Assembly: GCA_903896985.1 (NCBI GenBank)
Contig: CAIUAC010000251.1
Coordinates: 1 to 38,153 of the forward strand
Reading direction: 5' to 3'
Length of the DNA stretch: 38,153 nucleotides
Source of the DNA: an uncultured Sandaracinus sp.
GTDB taxonomy: Bacteria; Myxococcota_A; Polyangia; Polyangiales; JADJQN01
In this document: positions 1-8,552 of the stretch, in pieces
Position numbering within the stretch: position 1 is the stretch's first letter
Layout of the letters: each line of letters starts with the position of its first letter
Program-made: the position numbers and the translations under genes
Notes under the pieces: generated by a model
The model's database searches: none
What the model saw: only the letters and a program-made list of their open reading frames with translations
What the model was told of the DNA's origin: nothing

Positions 1-2114
1 CCATGCCGCTTGCCCCCCGCCATGTACGAGACCTGCCGCGAGAGATCCGGGCGATTGTCGAGAAACCACTGCATTCTCTTGCGAAAACCGGGCAACGACG
101 CGAGCAGTTCGTCGTCGAGCACGGCGACGCCGAACAGCGGAATGATCCCCACCATCGACCGAATTCGCATCGGCTCGATGTGCTGCTCGCCCGCCTGCTC
201 CCCGATCAGCAATTGATCGTAGTAGAACCCGTCGCGCTCGTCCCAGAGTCCGCTGCCACCGTGCGTGTTCATCGCGTCCGCGATGTGCACGAAGTGCTCG
301 AAGAACTTCGACGCGACGTCCTCGTAAGTCGGGTCCTCCCGCGCCAGCTCCAGCGCGATCGACAGCATCGTCGTGCAATAGAACGCCATCCACGCCGTGC
401 CGTCCGCCTGCTCGAGCCGTCCGCCCGTCGGCAGAGGCTTGCTTCGATCGAAGATCCCGATGTTGTCGAGCCCGAGGAACCCTCCGCCGAAGAGGTTGTT
501 CCCCTCAGCATCCTTCCGATTCACCCACCAGGTGAAGTTGAGCAAGAGCTTGTGAAACACCCGCGCGAGGAACTGCCGATCCCGCGCCCCCTTGGGCCCA
601 GTCAGCTTGTAGACGCGCCACGCGGCCCACGCGTGCACGGGCGGGTTCACGTCCCCGAGGTTCCACTCGTAGGCTGGGAGCTGCCCATTCGGGTGCATGT
701 ACCACTCGCGCAAGAACAGGATCAGCTGGTCCTTCGCAAAGCCAGGATCGATGTTGGCGAAGGGGATCATGTGGAACGCCAAATCCCACGCTGCGAACCA
801 GGGATACTCCCACTTGTCCGGCATGGAGATCACATCGCGAGTCGCGACGTGCTTCCACTCTCGATTGCGCCCCTTCAGCCGCGCAGGCGGCGGCGCCGGA
901 TGCGCGGGGTCGCCAGCGAGCCACTCCCCGACGTTGTAGTGAAAGAACTGCTTCGTGAAGAGCAGCCCCGCATACGCCTGCCGCGCGACGTTGCGCTCGT
1001 CCTCGGTCAACTTCGGCGGCAGTCGCGCCGCATAGAACGCGTCCGCGTCCGCGCGGCGCTCCGCGAAGATCGCGGCGAAACCCGCGCCGAACGGCGCGAA
1101 GTCGGCGCCCTCGCAGAGGCTCGCCTCGGTCAGCCGCAAGTCCACCACCGCACGCCCGCGCGCAGGCACCTCGAGCACATGGTGCGCCGCGCACTTCGTG
1201 CCCTCGGCTTCGGCGGCGAGCACGCCCGGCGTGCGCGAGACGATGTGCGCGTGAAACGCGTCCTTCACGGGCCCCTTGTTGGGCACTCCGTAGAGCACTT
1301 GAGTGTTCGACTCGTTCTCCGTGAAGAGCAGCGGCACCTCGGCGCCGTCAGCCTGCGGCGAGACGAAGAATCGATACGTCCCGAGGCTCTCGTGCTCCGC
1401 GGACACGACTCCCAGCGACGTCCGCCGCAGCGAAGGTCGCTTGGTATAACCCTCGCTCGAGCGCCCCCAGCTCCAGGTGTTGCGAAACCAGAGCGTCGGC
1501 AGCAGATGCAGCTTCGCTGCGTCGGGCCCGCGGTTCTCTACCGTGAGCCGAATCAAGAGGTCGTTCGGCGCGCCCTTCGCATACTCCGCCGTGACGTCGA
1601 AATACCGCCCATCGTCGAAGATGCCAGTGTCCTCGAGGTCGTACTCGAGGTCTCCGCGCCCACGCTCGCGGTTGACCCGCAGCAGCTCCTCGTAGGGGAA
1701 CGCCCGCTGCGGATACTTGTAGAGCGCGCGCTGATACGAGTGCGTCGGCGTCGAGTCGAGATAGAAGTACGCCTCCTTCACGTCCTCGCCGTGATTGCCC
1801 TCCGGCCCCGAGAGCCCAAACAGGCGCTCCTTCAAGAACGGGTCGCGCTCGTTCCACAGCGCGAGGCCAAAGCACAGCCGTCCCTGCCGGTCGCAGAGGC
1901 CGAGCAGCCCGTCCTCGCCCCAGCGATAGGTGCGACTCCGCGCGTGCTCGTGCGGGAAGTACCGCCAAGCGTCCCCGTCCGCAGAGTAGTCCTCGCGCAC
2001 GGTGCCCCACTGCCTCTCCGAGAGGTAAGGGCCCCAGCGCTTCCAGTTGCTCTCTCGACGACCGTCTTCCGCGAGCCGTCGAGACTCACGATCCAGCTGG
2101 CTCCCCGGCGACAT
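1..2114 (-). CDS. Glucosidase-like glycoside hydrolase (GH63 / MGH1-like), C-terminus cut by window edge
   Basis: Reverse-strand reading from the ATG at 2114 gives 704 residues without a stop before the window ends. After a short charged N-terminus comes the hallmark start of the bacterial 'glucosidase' family, [18 protein letters not shown] (about residues 24-41), followed by [11 protein letters not shown]-type and [12 protein letters not shown] motifs and the [12 protein letters not shown] motif. Near the cut end it reads FLDNRPDL-like sequence, also typical. Family members are roughly 880-900 residues long, so about 180 residues are probably missing. They have an (alpha/alpha)6-barrel fold related to GH63 glucosidases and mannosylglycerate hydrolases; the natural substrate is usually unknown. 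An in-frame GTG lies 6 codons upstream, but the ATG fits the family better. It lies 102 bases downstream of the ferritin-like gene, with a hairpin between them, so it is probably a separate unit. Family assignment is firm; substrate is not. Confidence 0.85.
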   Translation of the reverse strand, partial: MSPGSQLDRESRRLAEDGRRESNWKRWGPYLSERQWGTVREDYSADGDAWRYFPHEHARSRTYRWGEDGLLGLCDRQGRLCFGLALWNERDPFLKERLFGLSGPEGNHGEDVKEAYFYLDSTPTHSYQRALYKYPQRAFPYEELLRVNRERGRGDLEYDLEDTGIFDDGRYFDVTAEYAKGAPNDLLIRLTVENRGPDAAKLHLLPTLWFRNTWSWGRSSEGYTKRPSLRRTSLGVVSAEHESLGTYRFFVSPQADGAEVPLLFTENESNTQVLYGVPNKGPVKDAFHAHIVSRTPGVLAAEAEGTKCAAHHVLEVPARGRAVVDLRLTEASLCEGADFAPFGAGFAAIFAERRADADAFYAARLPPKLTEDERNVARQAYAGLLFTKQFFHYNVGEWLAGDPAHPAPPPARLKGRNREWKHVATRDVISMPDKWEYPWFAAWDLAFHMIPFANIDPGFAKDQLILFLREWYMHPNGQLPAYEWNLGDVNPPVHAWAAWRVYKLTGPKGARDRQFLARVFHKLLLNFTWWVNRKDAEGNNLFGGGFLGLDNIGIFDRSKPLPTGGRLEQADGTAWMAFYCTTMLSIALELAREDPTYEDVASKFFEHFVHIADAMNTHGGSGLWDERDGFYYDQLLIGEQAGEQHIEPMRIRSMVGIIPLFGVAVLDDELLASLPGFRKRMQWFLDNRPDLSRQVSYMAGGKRH

Positions 2115-2136
2115 GGGCAGCGACGGTAACACGCCG

Positions 2137-2160
2137 AGGCCGCGCGCTTCCGCACGGCCT
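2137..2160 (-). terminator. Candidate terminator hairpin after the nuo/kor operon
   Basis: A 10-bp stem (AGGCCGTGCG pairing with CGCGCGGCCT, one G-U pair) closes a 4-base loop, 57 bases beyond the stop of the ferritin-like gene at 2217. There is no U-tract after it, so intrinsic termination is uncertain. It could also be an mRNA-stabilising 3' structure. It lies within the leader of the glucosidase gene. Confidence 0.35.
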
Positions 2161-2216
2161 TTCGGGAGTCACCTCGCCCCACGCCCCCTCAGGAGCCGCT
2201 GCGTCGTCCCCGCCGC

Positions 2217-2747
2217 CTACTGACTGACAGGCTCGTCGCCGTAGTCCTCGGGCTTCGCCACGGGGTCCGGCGGCAGCTTGTCGAGCTGGGCTTGCACGAG
2301 ATTCTGGTGCTCGATCTCGTCGAGGCGCAGGGAGTCGAAGAGCGCGCGAACCGCGGGGTCCGACGCGCTCGGCATCGCCCCGACGAAGAACGCGTGCGCC
2401 TTCTGCTCGGCGCGCAACGCGACCTCGAGCGCCTGCCGCAGCGACATGAACGCGCGCGCCTCGTCGTACTCGGGCGCCTCGATGTCGAAGATCATGTCGC
2501 GCGTGACGGTCGAAGGCTCGCGCCCGTAGAGCACGCGGCGACGCTCGGCGAGGTCCGCCCGGTGCTTCGCCTCGTTCTCGACCATGAAGCGGAAGAACTT
2601 GGCCGCCTCCGGGGTGCGGTGTTGCTCGAGCTGCTCGGCGAGCTCCTCGTAGCGCTCCTTCGCCTCCTCCTCGACGAGGATGGCGAGGTCGAGCGCGTCA
2701 CGCAGCGAGAGCTTGCTGAAGTCGATGCCCTGCACGTTGGTGGTCAT
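2217..2747 (-). CDS. Rubrerythrin-like ferritin-fold diiron protein, last gene of the nuo-kor operon
   Basis: A 176-residue, nearly all-helical protein with the ligand pattern of rubrerythrin/ferritin-like diiron domains: Glu26-28 with Tyr33 in helix 1, E59-x-x-H62 (ENEAKH), E114, and E144-x-x-H147 (LDEIEH). It has no cysteine, so the rubredoxin domain of true rubrerythrin is absent. The ATG at 2747 has a good ribosome site (GAGGAG, 7 bases upstream). The gene starts only 15 bases after korB. Proteins of this kind handle iron or reduce peroxide; here a likely role (inference) is to protect the oxygen-sensitive iron-sulfur and thiamine enzyme KorAB, or to manage iron for cluster assembly. Diiron fold is well supported, exact reaction is not. 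Confidence 0.75.
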   Translation of the reverse strand: MTTNVQGIDFSKLSLRDALDLAILVEEEAKERYEELAEQLEQHRTPEAAKFFRFMVENEAKHRADLAERRRVLYGREPSTVTRDMIFDIEAPEYDEARAFMSLRQALEVALRAEQKAHAFFVGAMPSASDPAVRALFDSLRLDEIEHQNLVQAQLDKLPPDPVAKPEDYGDEPVSQ

Positions 2748-2762
2748 GGCGTGTCTCCTCGC

Positions 2763-3635
2763 TCAGCGCTGGACGAACATGTCGAGGATGCGGTCGCGCG
2801 GGACCTTCGTCGCCAGCTCCGCCTGACGCCCGCGGAACAGCGCGTCGTACGTCGGGGGCGGCGTCGGGTTCCGGTAGAACACGCCCGTGTAGAGCTCCTC
2901 GCCGTAGTGCGACGCGAGCTCGAACGCGCCCATGCGGTTCGCCGGGTCGTGCCCGACGCTCGCGAGCGACTTCATCTGCGAGCGATGCGCCTTCACCTGC
3001 TGCGTCTCCTGCCCGTAGGTGACGCACGGCGACTGAATGTTGACGAAGGAGAAGCCCGGATAACGAATGGCCTCCTCGATCACCGACGCCATCCCCGCCA
3101 TGTCGGCGGGCGTCGCCTGCGCGACGAAGCCTGCCCCGTACGAGAGCAAGTAGAGCAGCGGATTGACCGGCTGCTCGAAGCTGCCGTACGTCGAGGTCAC
3201 GGTCTTGAGGCCACACGGCGAGGTCGGCGAGAGCTGCCCCTTGGTGAGCCCGTAGATCTGATTGTCCATCACGATGTAGGTGATGTCGGGATTGCGCCGG
3301 ACCGCGTGCGCGACGTGTCCCCCGCCGATCGAGAAGCCGTCCCCGTCGCCGCCCGCGCAGAGCACGAGCAGGTCGGGATTGGCCATCTTGATGCCCTGCG
3401 CGATGGGCAGTGAGCGCCCGTGCACGCTGTTGAAGCCGTACGCCGTCGTGTATCCGGGGATGCGACTCGAGCAGCCGATTCCCGAGACGAACGCGATCTC
3501 GTGGGGCGGACGCCCGACGCCCGCGAGCGCCCGGTAGATGGCCTGCACGACGCCGAAGTCACCGCAGCCGGGACACCAAATGGGCTTGAGGTCGGACTTG
3601 AAATCCTTGGCCACCAGAAGCGGATTCGTGGTCAT
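2763..3635 (-). CDS. korB: 2-oxoacid:ferredoxin oxidoreductase beta subunit (2-oxoglutarate type)
   Basis: A 290-residue thiamine-pyrophosphate and iron-sulfur subunit. It shows the cluster cysteines CPGCGD (C21, C24), GIGCSSR (C55) and a fourth Cys in QSPCVTYG (about 205), and the thiamine/Mg motif GDGDGFSIGG (from D97). With KorA it carries out oxidative decarboxylation of a 2-oxoacid with CoA, giving acyl-CoA, CO2 and reduced ferredoxin. The start ATG (3635) overlaps the korA stop as ATGA, so the two are translationally coupled. No separate ferredoxin-domain subunit is encoded, as in the two-subunit KorAB enzymes of aerobes such as mycobacteria. 2-Oxoglutarate is the usual substrate of this KorAB class, but pyruvate or other oxoacids cannot be excluded from sequence. 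Confidence 0.9.
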   Translation of the reverse strand: MTTNPLLVAKDFKSDLKPIWCPGCGDFGVVQAIYRALAGVGRPPHEIAFVSGIGCSSRIPGYTTAYGFNSVHGRSLPIAQGIKMANPDLLVLCAGGDGDGFSIGGGHVAHAVRRNPDITYIVMDNQIYGLTKGQLSPTSPCGLKTVTSTYGSFEQPVNPLLYLLSYGAGFVAQATPADMAGMASVIEEAIRYPGFSFVNIQSPCVTYGQETQQVKAHRSQMKSLASVGHDPANRMGAFELASHYGEELYTGVFYRNPTPPPTYDALFRGRQAELATKVPRDRILDMFVQR

Positions 3636-5458
3636 TGCGTCACTCCTGCGCTGGCTGCTGCACCGCGAACTTGGGCCGGAGCGCTCGCGAGCTTCATCAG
3701 CTCGTCCGCCACCTCACGAGGCTGGAACGGGTTGGCGCCGTTGCGCGTCATCTGCCGCACGCCGCGCGGCACATCGACGAAGCTGCGCAGGATCCGATAG
3801 AGCTGCCCTTGATGCGAGAGCTCGACGACGAGCCCCACGCGCACACCCGCGAAGAAGTCGTCGTAGACCTCCTCGGCGATCGGGTAGATCAGATACGGCA
3901 CGAGCAGCTTGGCCCGCACACCCGCGGCGCGCGCGATGGCGAGCGCCTCGTGACACACGCCGGCGACCGAGCCCCAGGCGATCATCGCGACGTCCGCGTC
4001 CACATCGCCCTCGACGGCGAAGAGATCGCGCCGCTGCTTGAGCGGGTCGAGCTTGCGGAAGCGCTTCTCGTTCATGAGCTTGTGGAGCGCGCCGCTGCCC
4101 GTCGGGTCACCGTGCTCGTTGTGCTCGATGCCGGAGGCGAGGTAATTGCCGCCAGCCATGCCGGGGTGGCTGATCGGGCTGATGCCCGACTCCGTGAGGC
4201 GGAAGCGGTTGTAGCTCTCGAGCTCGACGGCGGTCGGCTTCAGCCGGTCGATGATCTTGAACTGGCTGGTGTCGATCGGGTCCGCGGTCTCCTTGCGCTG
4301 GCCGATCTCCTGGTCCGACAGGATGATCACCGGCGTCTGGTATTCCTCGGCGATGTTGAACGCCTCGACCGTGATCCGGAAGGTGTCCGCGACGGTCGTC
4401 GGCGCGAGGATCGGCCGAAGCACATCGCCGTGCCCCGAGTACGCCGCCTGAAAGAGGTCGCTCTGCTCGGGCTTGGTCGGCAGCCCCGTCGAGGGGCCAC
4501 CGCGCTGCACGTTGACGAGCACCAGCGGGAGTTCCGCGATGGTCGCGAGGCCGAGCATCTCGGTCTTGAGCGCCATGCCCGGCCCGGAGGTCGCCGTCAT
4601 CGACTTCTTGCCCGCGTACGAGGAGCCAATCGCGACACCGATGCTCGCGATCTCGTCCTCGGCCTGCATCACGGTGCCGCCGTACTTCCAGATCTCGCGC
4701 GTGAGGAACTGCATGATCTCGGTCGACGGCGTGATCGGATAGCCGCCAAACGCCTCGCAACCCGCGAAGATCGCGGCCGCCGCGCACATATCGTTGCCAT
4801 CGAGCAGCATCTTGCCGCCGGTGTTCTCGAGCGGGCGCTTGAGCACGCGCGGCACGCGCAGCGGGTGCGACTTCGCGTACTCGGTGCCGACGCGGAACGC
4901 CTCTTCGTTGGCCGCGACGAGCTCCGCGCTCTTCTTGGCGAAGCGCTTGCGGATGCCCCGCACGATGCCTTCCGGCGCGATGTCGAACCAGCCCGCGAGG
5001 AGCCCGAGGACGATGGTGTTCTTGGCCATGTCCGTGCCGGCAGCCTTCCGGGCGAGCTCGGCGATCGGCACCGCGAAGACGTCGGTCGGCACGACGCCTA
5101 CGATCGGGAGCTTGTCCGGCGCAACGCCGGTCTTCTCCTCGTAGATCACCACGGTCGACGGGCCGACGGGCAGCTCCGCACCGAAGCGCAGGAAGTCCTC
5201 CCAGTTGAGCGCGACCGCGACGTCGAGTACGCCGCCTGGATTGTAGATACGGTCGACCGCGATGCGCACGCGACAGGAGGACTCGCCGCCGCGGATCTGA
5301 GAGCCGAAGCTCTTGGTCATGATCGCGTGATAGCCCTGGCTCGCCGCCGCCGCGATGAGGGACTCACCCGCGCTGACGATGCCATCGCCGCCCGACCCGG
5401 CCATGCCGATGGTCAGGTCGCTCGAGTGACCGCTGCCTGAGACCGAAGGAATGCTCAT
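3632..5458 (-). CDS. korA: 2-oxoacid:ferredoxin oxidoreductase alpha subunit with fused N-terminal gamma domain
   Basis: 608 residues. Residues about 15-190 form the gamma domain (GMAGSGGDGIVSAGE and an RGGESS segment). Residues about 210-600 are the pyrimidine-binding alpha part with the YPITPSTEIMQFL motif, a conserved AEDEIASIGVAIGSSYAG segment and TSGPG. This gamma-alpha fusion is the KorA layout of two-subunit enzymes. The reading frame stays open far upstream into nuoN, but the true start is the ATG at 5458: it gives the family N-terminus and overlaps the nuoN stop as ATGA. The enzyme works in the cytoplasm with KorB, making reduced ferredoxin in the TCA cycle. Coupling to nuoN suggests its ferredoxin is oxidised by the complex I encoded just upstream. 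Confidence 0.92.
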   Translation of the reverse strand: MSIPSVSGSGHSSDLTIGMAGSGGDGIVSAGESLIAAAASQGYHAIMTKSFGSQIRGGESSCRVRIAVDRIYNPGGVLDVAVALNWEDFLRFGAELPVGPSTVVIYEEKTGVAPDKLPIVGVVPTDVFAVPIAELARKAAGTDMAKNTIVLGLLAGWFDIAPEGIVRGIRKRFAKKSAELVAANEEAFRVGTEYAKSHPLRVPRVLKRPLENTGGKMLLDGNDMCAAAAIFAGCEAFGGYPITPSTEIMQFLTREIWKYGGTVMQAEDEIASIGVAIGSSYAGKKSMTATSGPGMALKTEMLGLATIAELPLVLVNVQRGGPSTGLPTKPEQSDLFQAAYSGHGDVLRPILAPTTVADTFRITVEAFNIAEEYQTPVIILSDQEIGQRKETADPIDTSQFKIIDRLKPTAVELESYNRFRLTESGISPISHPGMAGGNYLASGIEHNEHGDPTGSGALHKLMNEKRFRKLDPLKQRRDLFAVEGDVDADVAMIAWGSVAGVCHEALAIARAAGVRAKLLVPYLIYPIAEEVYDDFFAGVRVGLVVELSHQGQLYRILRSFVDVPRGVRQMTRNGANPFQPREVADELMKLASAPAQVRGAAASAGVTQ

Positions 5459-7011
5459 TGAGAATCGTCTCCTGGTGAAACCGGCGCTGGAGTGCCCGTC
5501 GAGAGCGAGTTCGAAAGTGAGGCGCCTGCTTCGCTGGCGCTCTCGTGGAGCGGCGCCGGCCAGAGACCGAGCCCCGCCGCGGCAAGCAGACAGAGCAAGA
5601 TGGCCGCCCGCAGCGCTCCGCCGACGCGCGGCGCAGCAGCCTGAGTCGGCTCGACCATGTATGCCGCCCGCGCGACTTGCAGATAGTAGAACAAGCCGAC
5701 GACCGCGAGCACGGAGCCGAGCACGACGAGCCCGACGAGGCCCGCGCGATAGGCCGCGAGGAAGATGAAGAGCTTCGCCCAGAAGCCGATCATGAACGGG
5801 ATGCCGGCGAGCGAGAGCAAGAACGCCAGCAGCGAGAGCCCGAGGAACGGCGAGCGCCGCGAGAGCCCCGCGAGCCCCGCGAGGTCGTGCGTGCCGCCAT
5901 CCGCCGCGACCGCGTGCAGCACGAGGAACGCGCCCATGTTCGAGAAGACGTACGCGGCCAGGTAGAACGCGGCCGTCGACAGCCCCTCCGCGTTTCCGGT
6001 CGCGATCGCGAGCAGCACATAGCCCATCTGCGCGACGCCCGAGAAGCCGAGCAGACGACGCACATCCGTCTGCGGCAGCGCGAGCAGGTTGCCGATGGTC
6101 ATCGACGCCGCGGCGAGCACGGCGATGGCGAGCGTCCAGTGCCCTGGATGTCCGCCCGTGCCGAGCAGGAACACGACGACGAGCGCCGCGATGCCGCCGG
6201 CCTTCGGCGCCACGGAGAGGAACGCGACGAACGGAGTCGGCGCGCCCTCGTACGTGTCCGGGACCCACATATGGAAGGGGACGACGCCGATCTTGAACGA
6301 GAGCCCCGCGAGCACGAGCATCATCCCGACGACCGTGATCGGCGCGGGCGTCTCGGCGCCGAAGAGCCCGGCGAGGCGCGTGGTCCCAGCCATGCCGACG
6401 ACGAGCGACAGACCGAACAGCGTGATCGCCGTGCTGGTCGCGCCGACGAGATAGAGCTTGATCGCGGCCTCTGCCGCGGGCGCGTGGGGTGCCTTCGCAG
6501 CCTCCGCCGCGTCGAACGCGCGCGCAGGGTCGGACACCTTGCGCGTCTTCGCCGCGTCGGTCTTCGCGTACGCCGCGAGGATGTAGAGCGGGATGCCCAT
6601 CAGCTCGAAGGCGACGACGAGCAGCAGCAAGTCGCGCGCGCCCGGCACGATCATCATGCCGACGATGCTGAAGAGCAGCAGCGTGTAGTACTCGCCCTGC
6701 CGTCTAGGCGCGTGCGCCTCGAGGTGTTCCATCGCGCCGAGGACGCCCAGCGCTCCGGCGACGAGGAACAAGCGCGCGAAGAAGGTCGTCCACGCGTTGC
6801 CGACGTAGGCGCCGTGCGCCGCAAGGCCGGAGGTGTCGACGACGAACGAGGCGACGAGCACGCCGCTGAGGAGCGCCACGGTCAGGCCGCCGAGGACCTT
6901 GCCGCGCCGCGCGCTGTTGGGCGGCAGCGCGAGGTCCGCTAGGAGCACGACGAGCGCCGCCGCGGTGACGGCGAGCGGAAGCACCAGAGGACGCAGCGTA
7001 TCGAAGGTCAC
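5455..7011 (-). CDS. nuoN: NADH-quinone oxidoreductase subunit N (antiporter-like membrane subunit)
   Basis: 518 residues with about 14 membrane segments, one of the three Mrp-antiporter-like proton-pumping subunits of complex I. The conserved glutamate in TM5 is seen in LLLVVAFELMGIPLYIL, and the MWVPDTYEGAPTP segment and the PLYSKL-region equivalent with LAGIPFMIGFWAKLFIF are present. A variable polar loop rich in Ala and Lys (about residues 145-175, TDAAKTRKVSDPARAF) separates two membrane segments. The ATG at 7011 overlaps the nuoM stop (ATGA), and the stop overlaps korA. The short hydrophilic C-terminus after the last helix (about 25 residues) is Ser/Pro-rich. Confidence 0.95.
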   Translation of the reverse strand: MTFDTLRPLVLPLAVTAAALVVLLADLALPPNSARRGKVLGGLTVALLSGVLVASFVVDTSGLAAHGAYVGNAWTTFFARLFLVAGALGVLGAMEHLEAHAPRRQGEYYTLLLFSIVGMMIVPGARDLLLLVVAFELMGIPLYILAAYAKTDAAKTRKVSDPARAFDAAEAAKAPHAPAAEAAIKLYLVGATSTAITLFGLSLVVGMAGTTRLAGLFGAETPAPITVVGMMLVLAGLSFKIGVVPFHMWVPDTYEGAPTPFVAFLSVAPKAGGIAALVVVFLLGTGGHPGHWTLAIAVLAAASMTIGNLLALPQTDVRRLLGFSGVAQMGYVLLAIATGNAEGLSTAAFYLAAYVFSNMGAFLVLHAVAADGGTHDLAGLAGLSRRSPFLGLSLLAFLLSLAGIPFMIGFWAKLFIFLAAYRAGLVGLVVLGSVLAVVGLFYYLQVARAAYMVEPTQAAAPRVGGALRAAILLCLLAAAGLGLWPAPLHESASEAGASLSNSLSTGTPAPVSPGDDSQ

Positions 7012-8552
7012 GGCTGCCTCACGATCGCGCTCGCGAAGTCGCGCAGGTACTCGATGGTCGCTGGGTCGATCAGATCGAGCAGCAATCTAGGCCAGACGCC
7101 GAACACCACGATGGCGACCGCCAACACGATGGGCGCGGCCCACTCGACGCCGCGCGCATCGTAGAGGTCGTGGAAGTGCTCGCTCGGGCCGGGGCCCCAG
7201 AAGATCGCGCGGCTCGCGCGCAGCACGTAGATCGCGGTGACGAAGGCGCCGAGGATCGCGGGGATGGTCCACCAGGCGTGCGAGCCGTGCCACGCGCCGA
7301 GGAAGACCATCAGCTCAGCGGCGAAGCCCGCCGTGCCCGGCAGGCCGAGCGACGACAGCATCGCGAGCGTGAAGAACGTCGCGACGCCCGGCATGATCGT
7401 GCCGAAGCCGCCCATCTTCGCGATGATGCGGGTGTGCGCGCGCTCGTAGACGAGCCCGACGAGCGAGAACAAGAGCGCCGTCATCACGCCGTGCGCGAAC
7501 ATCTGGAAGATCGCGCCGTTCCAGCCGGTCGCGTTGAGCGTCGCGGCGCCGAGCATGACGACGCCCATATGACTGACCGACGAGTACGCGACGATGTACT
7601 TGAGGTCCTTCTGGCTCATCGCGCACATCGCGCCGTAGAGGATGTTGACGACCGCGACCGCGCCGACGGTCGGCGCCCAGTACGCGGCGCCCACGGGCAG
7701 CAGCATCATGCCGATGCGGATCACGCCGAACGCGCCCAGCTTCATCAGCACGCCGGCGTGCAGCATCGACACCGCCGTCGGCGCAGCGGCGTGCCCGTCG
7801 GGCGACCAAGTGTGGAAGGGGAACACGCCGCCGAGCGAGCCAAAGCCCATCCACAGCAGCGGGAAGACGATGATCTGCGTCGTGCGCGCGTAGGGCACCG
7901 CGCCGAGCACGCCGAGGTTGAACGTCGTCGCGCCGGCCCCCTGATAGAGCACGAAGATGCTGACGAGGATCGCGGCTGAGCCGAGCAGCAGCATCACCGT
8001 CAGCTTCATCGCGGCGTACTCGCGCCCACCGACGTCGAAGATCTTCCACACGAAGCGGAAAGGCCCCGCCTCCGGGACGACGTTGCTCGAGCCCCAGATG
8101 CCGATGAGCAGGTACATCGGCAGAACGGCGATCTCGTAGAACAAGAAGAAGATCAGCAGATCCTGGCAGACGAAGACGCCGAAGACGCCCGACACCAGGA
8201 CCAGCAGGTAGATGAAGAACTCTTTGTCGCGACGCTGAACGGTGAAGCTCGCGAGCACCGCGGCGAAGATGATCACGCCGGTCAGCAGCACGAGCGAGAC
8301 ACCCCAGCCATCGATCGCCAGGCTCAGATGGACTCCGAGCGAGGGGATCAGCGGCAAGTCGAAGGGCATCTGCAGCCCGCCCACGTGCCGATCGTAATGC
8401 ACGGCGGCGAGCACCGAACCTGCGAAGGACACCGTCGCGCCCGCCATGGAGACGACGCGCGTCGCGATCGCATACCGCGAAGGGATCGCGAGGAGGATGA
8501 GCGCCGCCACTGCGGGCGCGGCGACGATGACCGGGAGAAGCGCAGCGATCAC
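7008..8552 (-). CDS. nuoM: NADH-quinone oxidoreductase subunit M (antiporter-like membrane subunit)
   Basis: 514 residues, about 14 membrane segments. The TM5 glutamate is in FFLFYEIAVLPMYLLIGIWG, and the FHTWSPDGHAAAPTAVSMLHAG segment is the usual signature of NuoM. The reading frame continues upstream into nuoL in another frame's shadow, so the start must be chosen: the GTG at 8552 overlaps the nuoL stop as GTGA and begins directly before the first hydrophobic segment (IAALLPVIVAAPAVAALILL). The gene ends by overlapping nuoN. It forms part of the proton-pumping membrane arm. Confidence 0.94.
   Translation of the reverse strand: MIAALLPVIVAAPAVAALILLAIPSRYAIATRVVSMAGATVSFAGSVLAAVHYDRHVGGLQMPFDLPLIPSLGVHLSLAIDGWGVSLVLLTGVIIFAAVLASFTVQRRDKEFFIYLLVLVSGVFGVFVCQDLLIFFLFYEIAVLPMYLLIGIWGSSNVVPEAGPFRFVWKIFDVGGREYAAMKLTVMLLLGSAAILVSIFVLYQGAGATTFNLGVLGAVPYARTTQIIVFPLLWMGFGSLGGVFPFHTWSPDGHAAAPTAVSMLHAGVLMKLGAFGVIRIGMMLLPVGAAYWAPTVGAVAVVNILYGAMCAMSQKDLKYIVAYSSVSHMGVVMLGAATLNATGWNGAIFQMFAHGVMTALLFSLVGLVYERAHTRIIAKMGGFGTIMPGVATFFTLAMLSSLGLPGTAGFAAELMVFLGAWHGSHAWWTIPAILGAFVTAIYVLRASRAIFWGPGPSEHFHDLYDARGVEWAAPIVLAVAIVVFGVWPRLLLDLIDPATIEYLRDFASAIVRQP

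Noticed and set aside
3-2129. 708-codon open frame on the plus strand opposite the glucosidase gene
   Set aside because: Arg/Val/Leu-rich with no family motif. The minus strand holds a clear conserved enzyme. It is a high-GC antisense shadow.
3635-5440. 601-codon plus-strand frame opposite korA
   Set aside because: Antisense to a firmly identified gene, with composition typical of GC-rich shadows.
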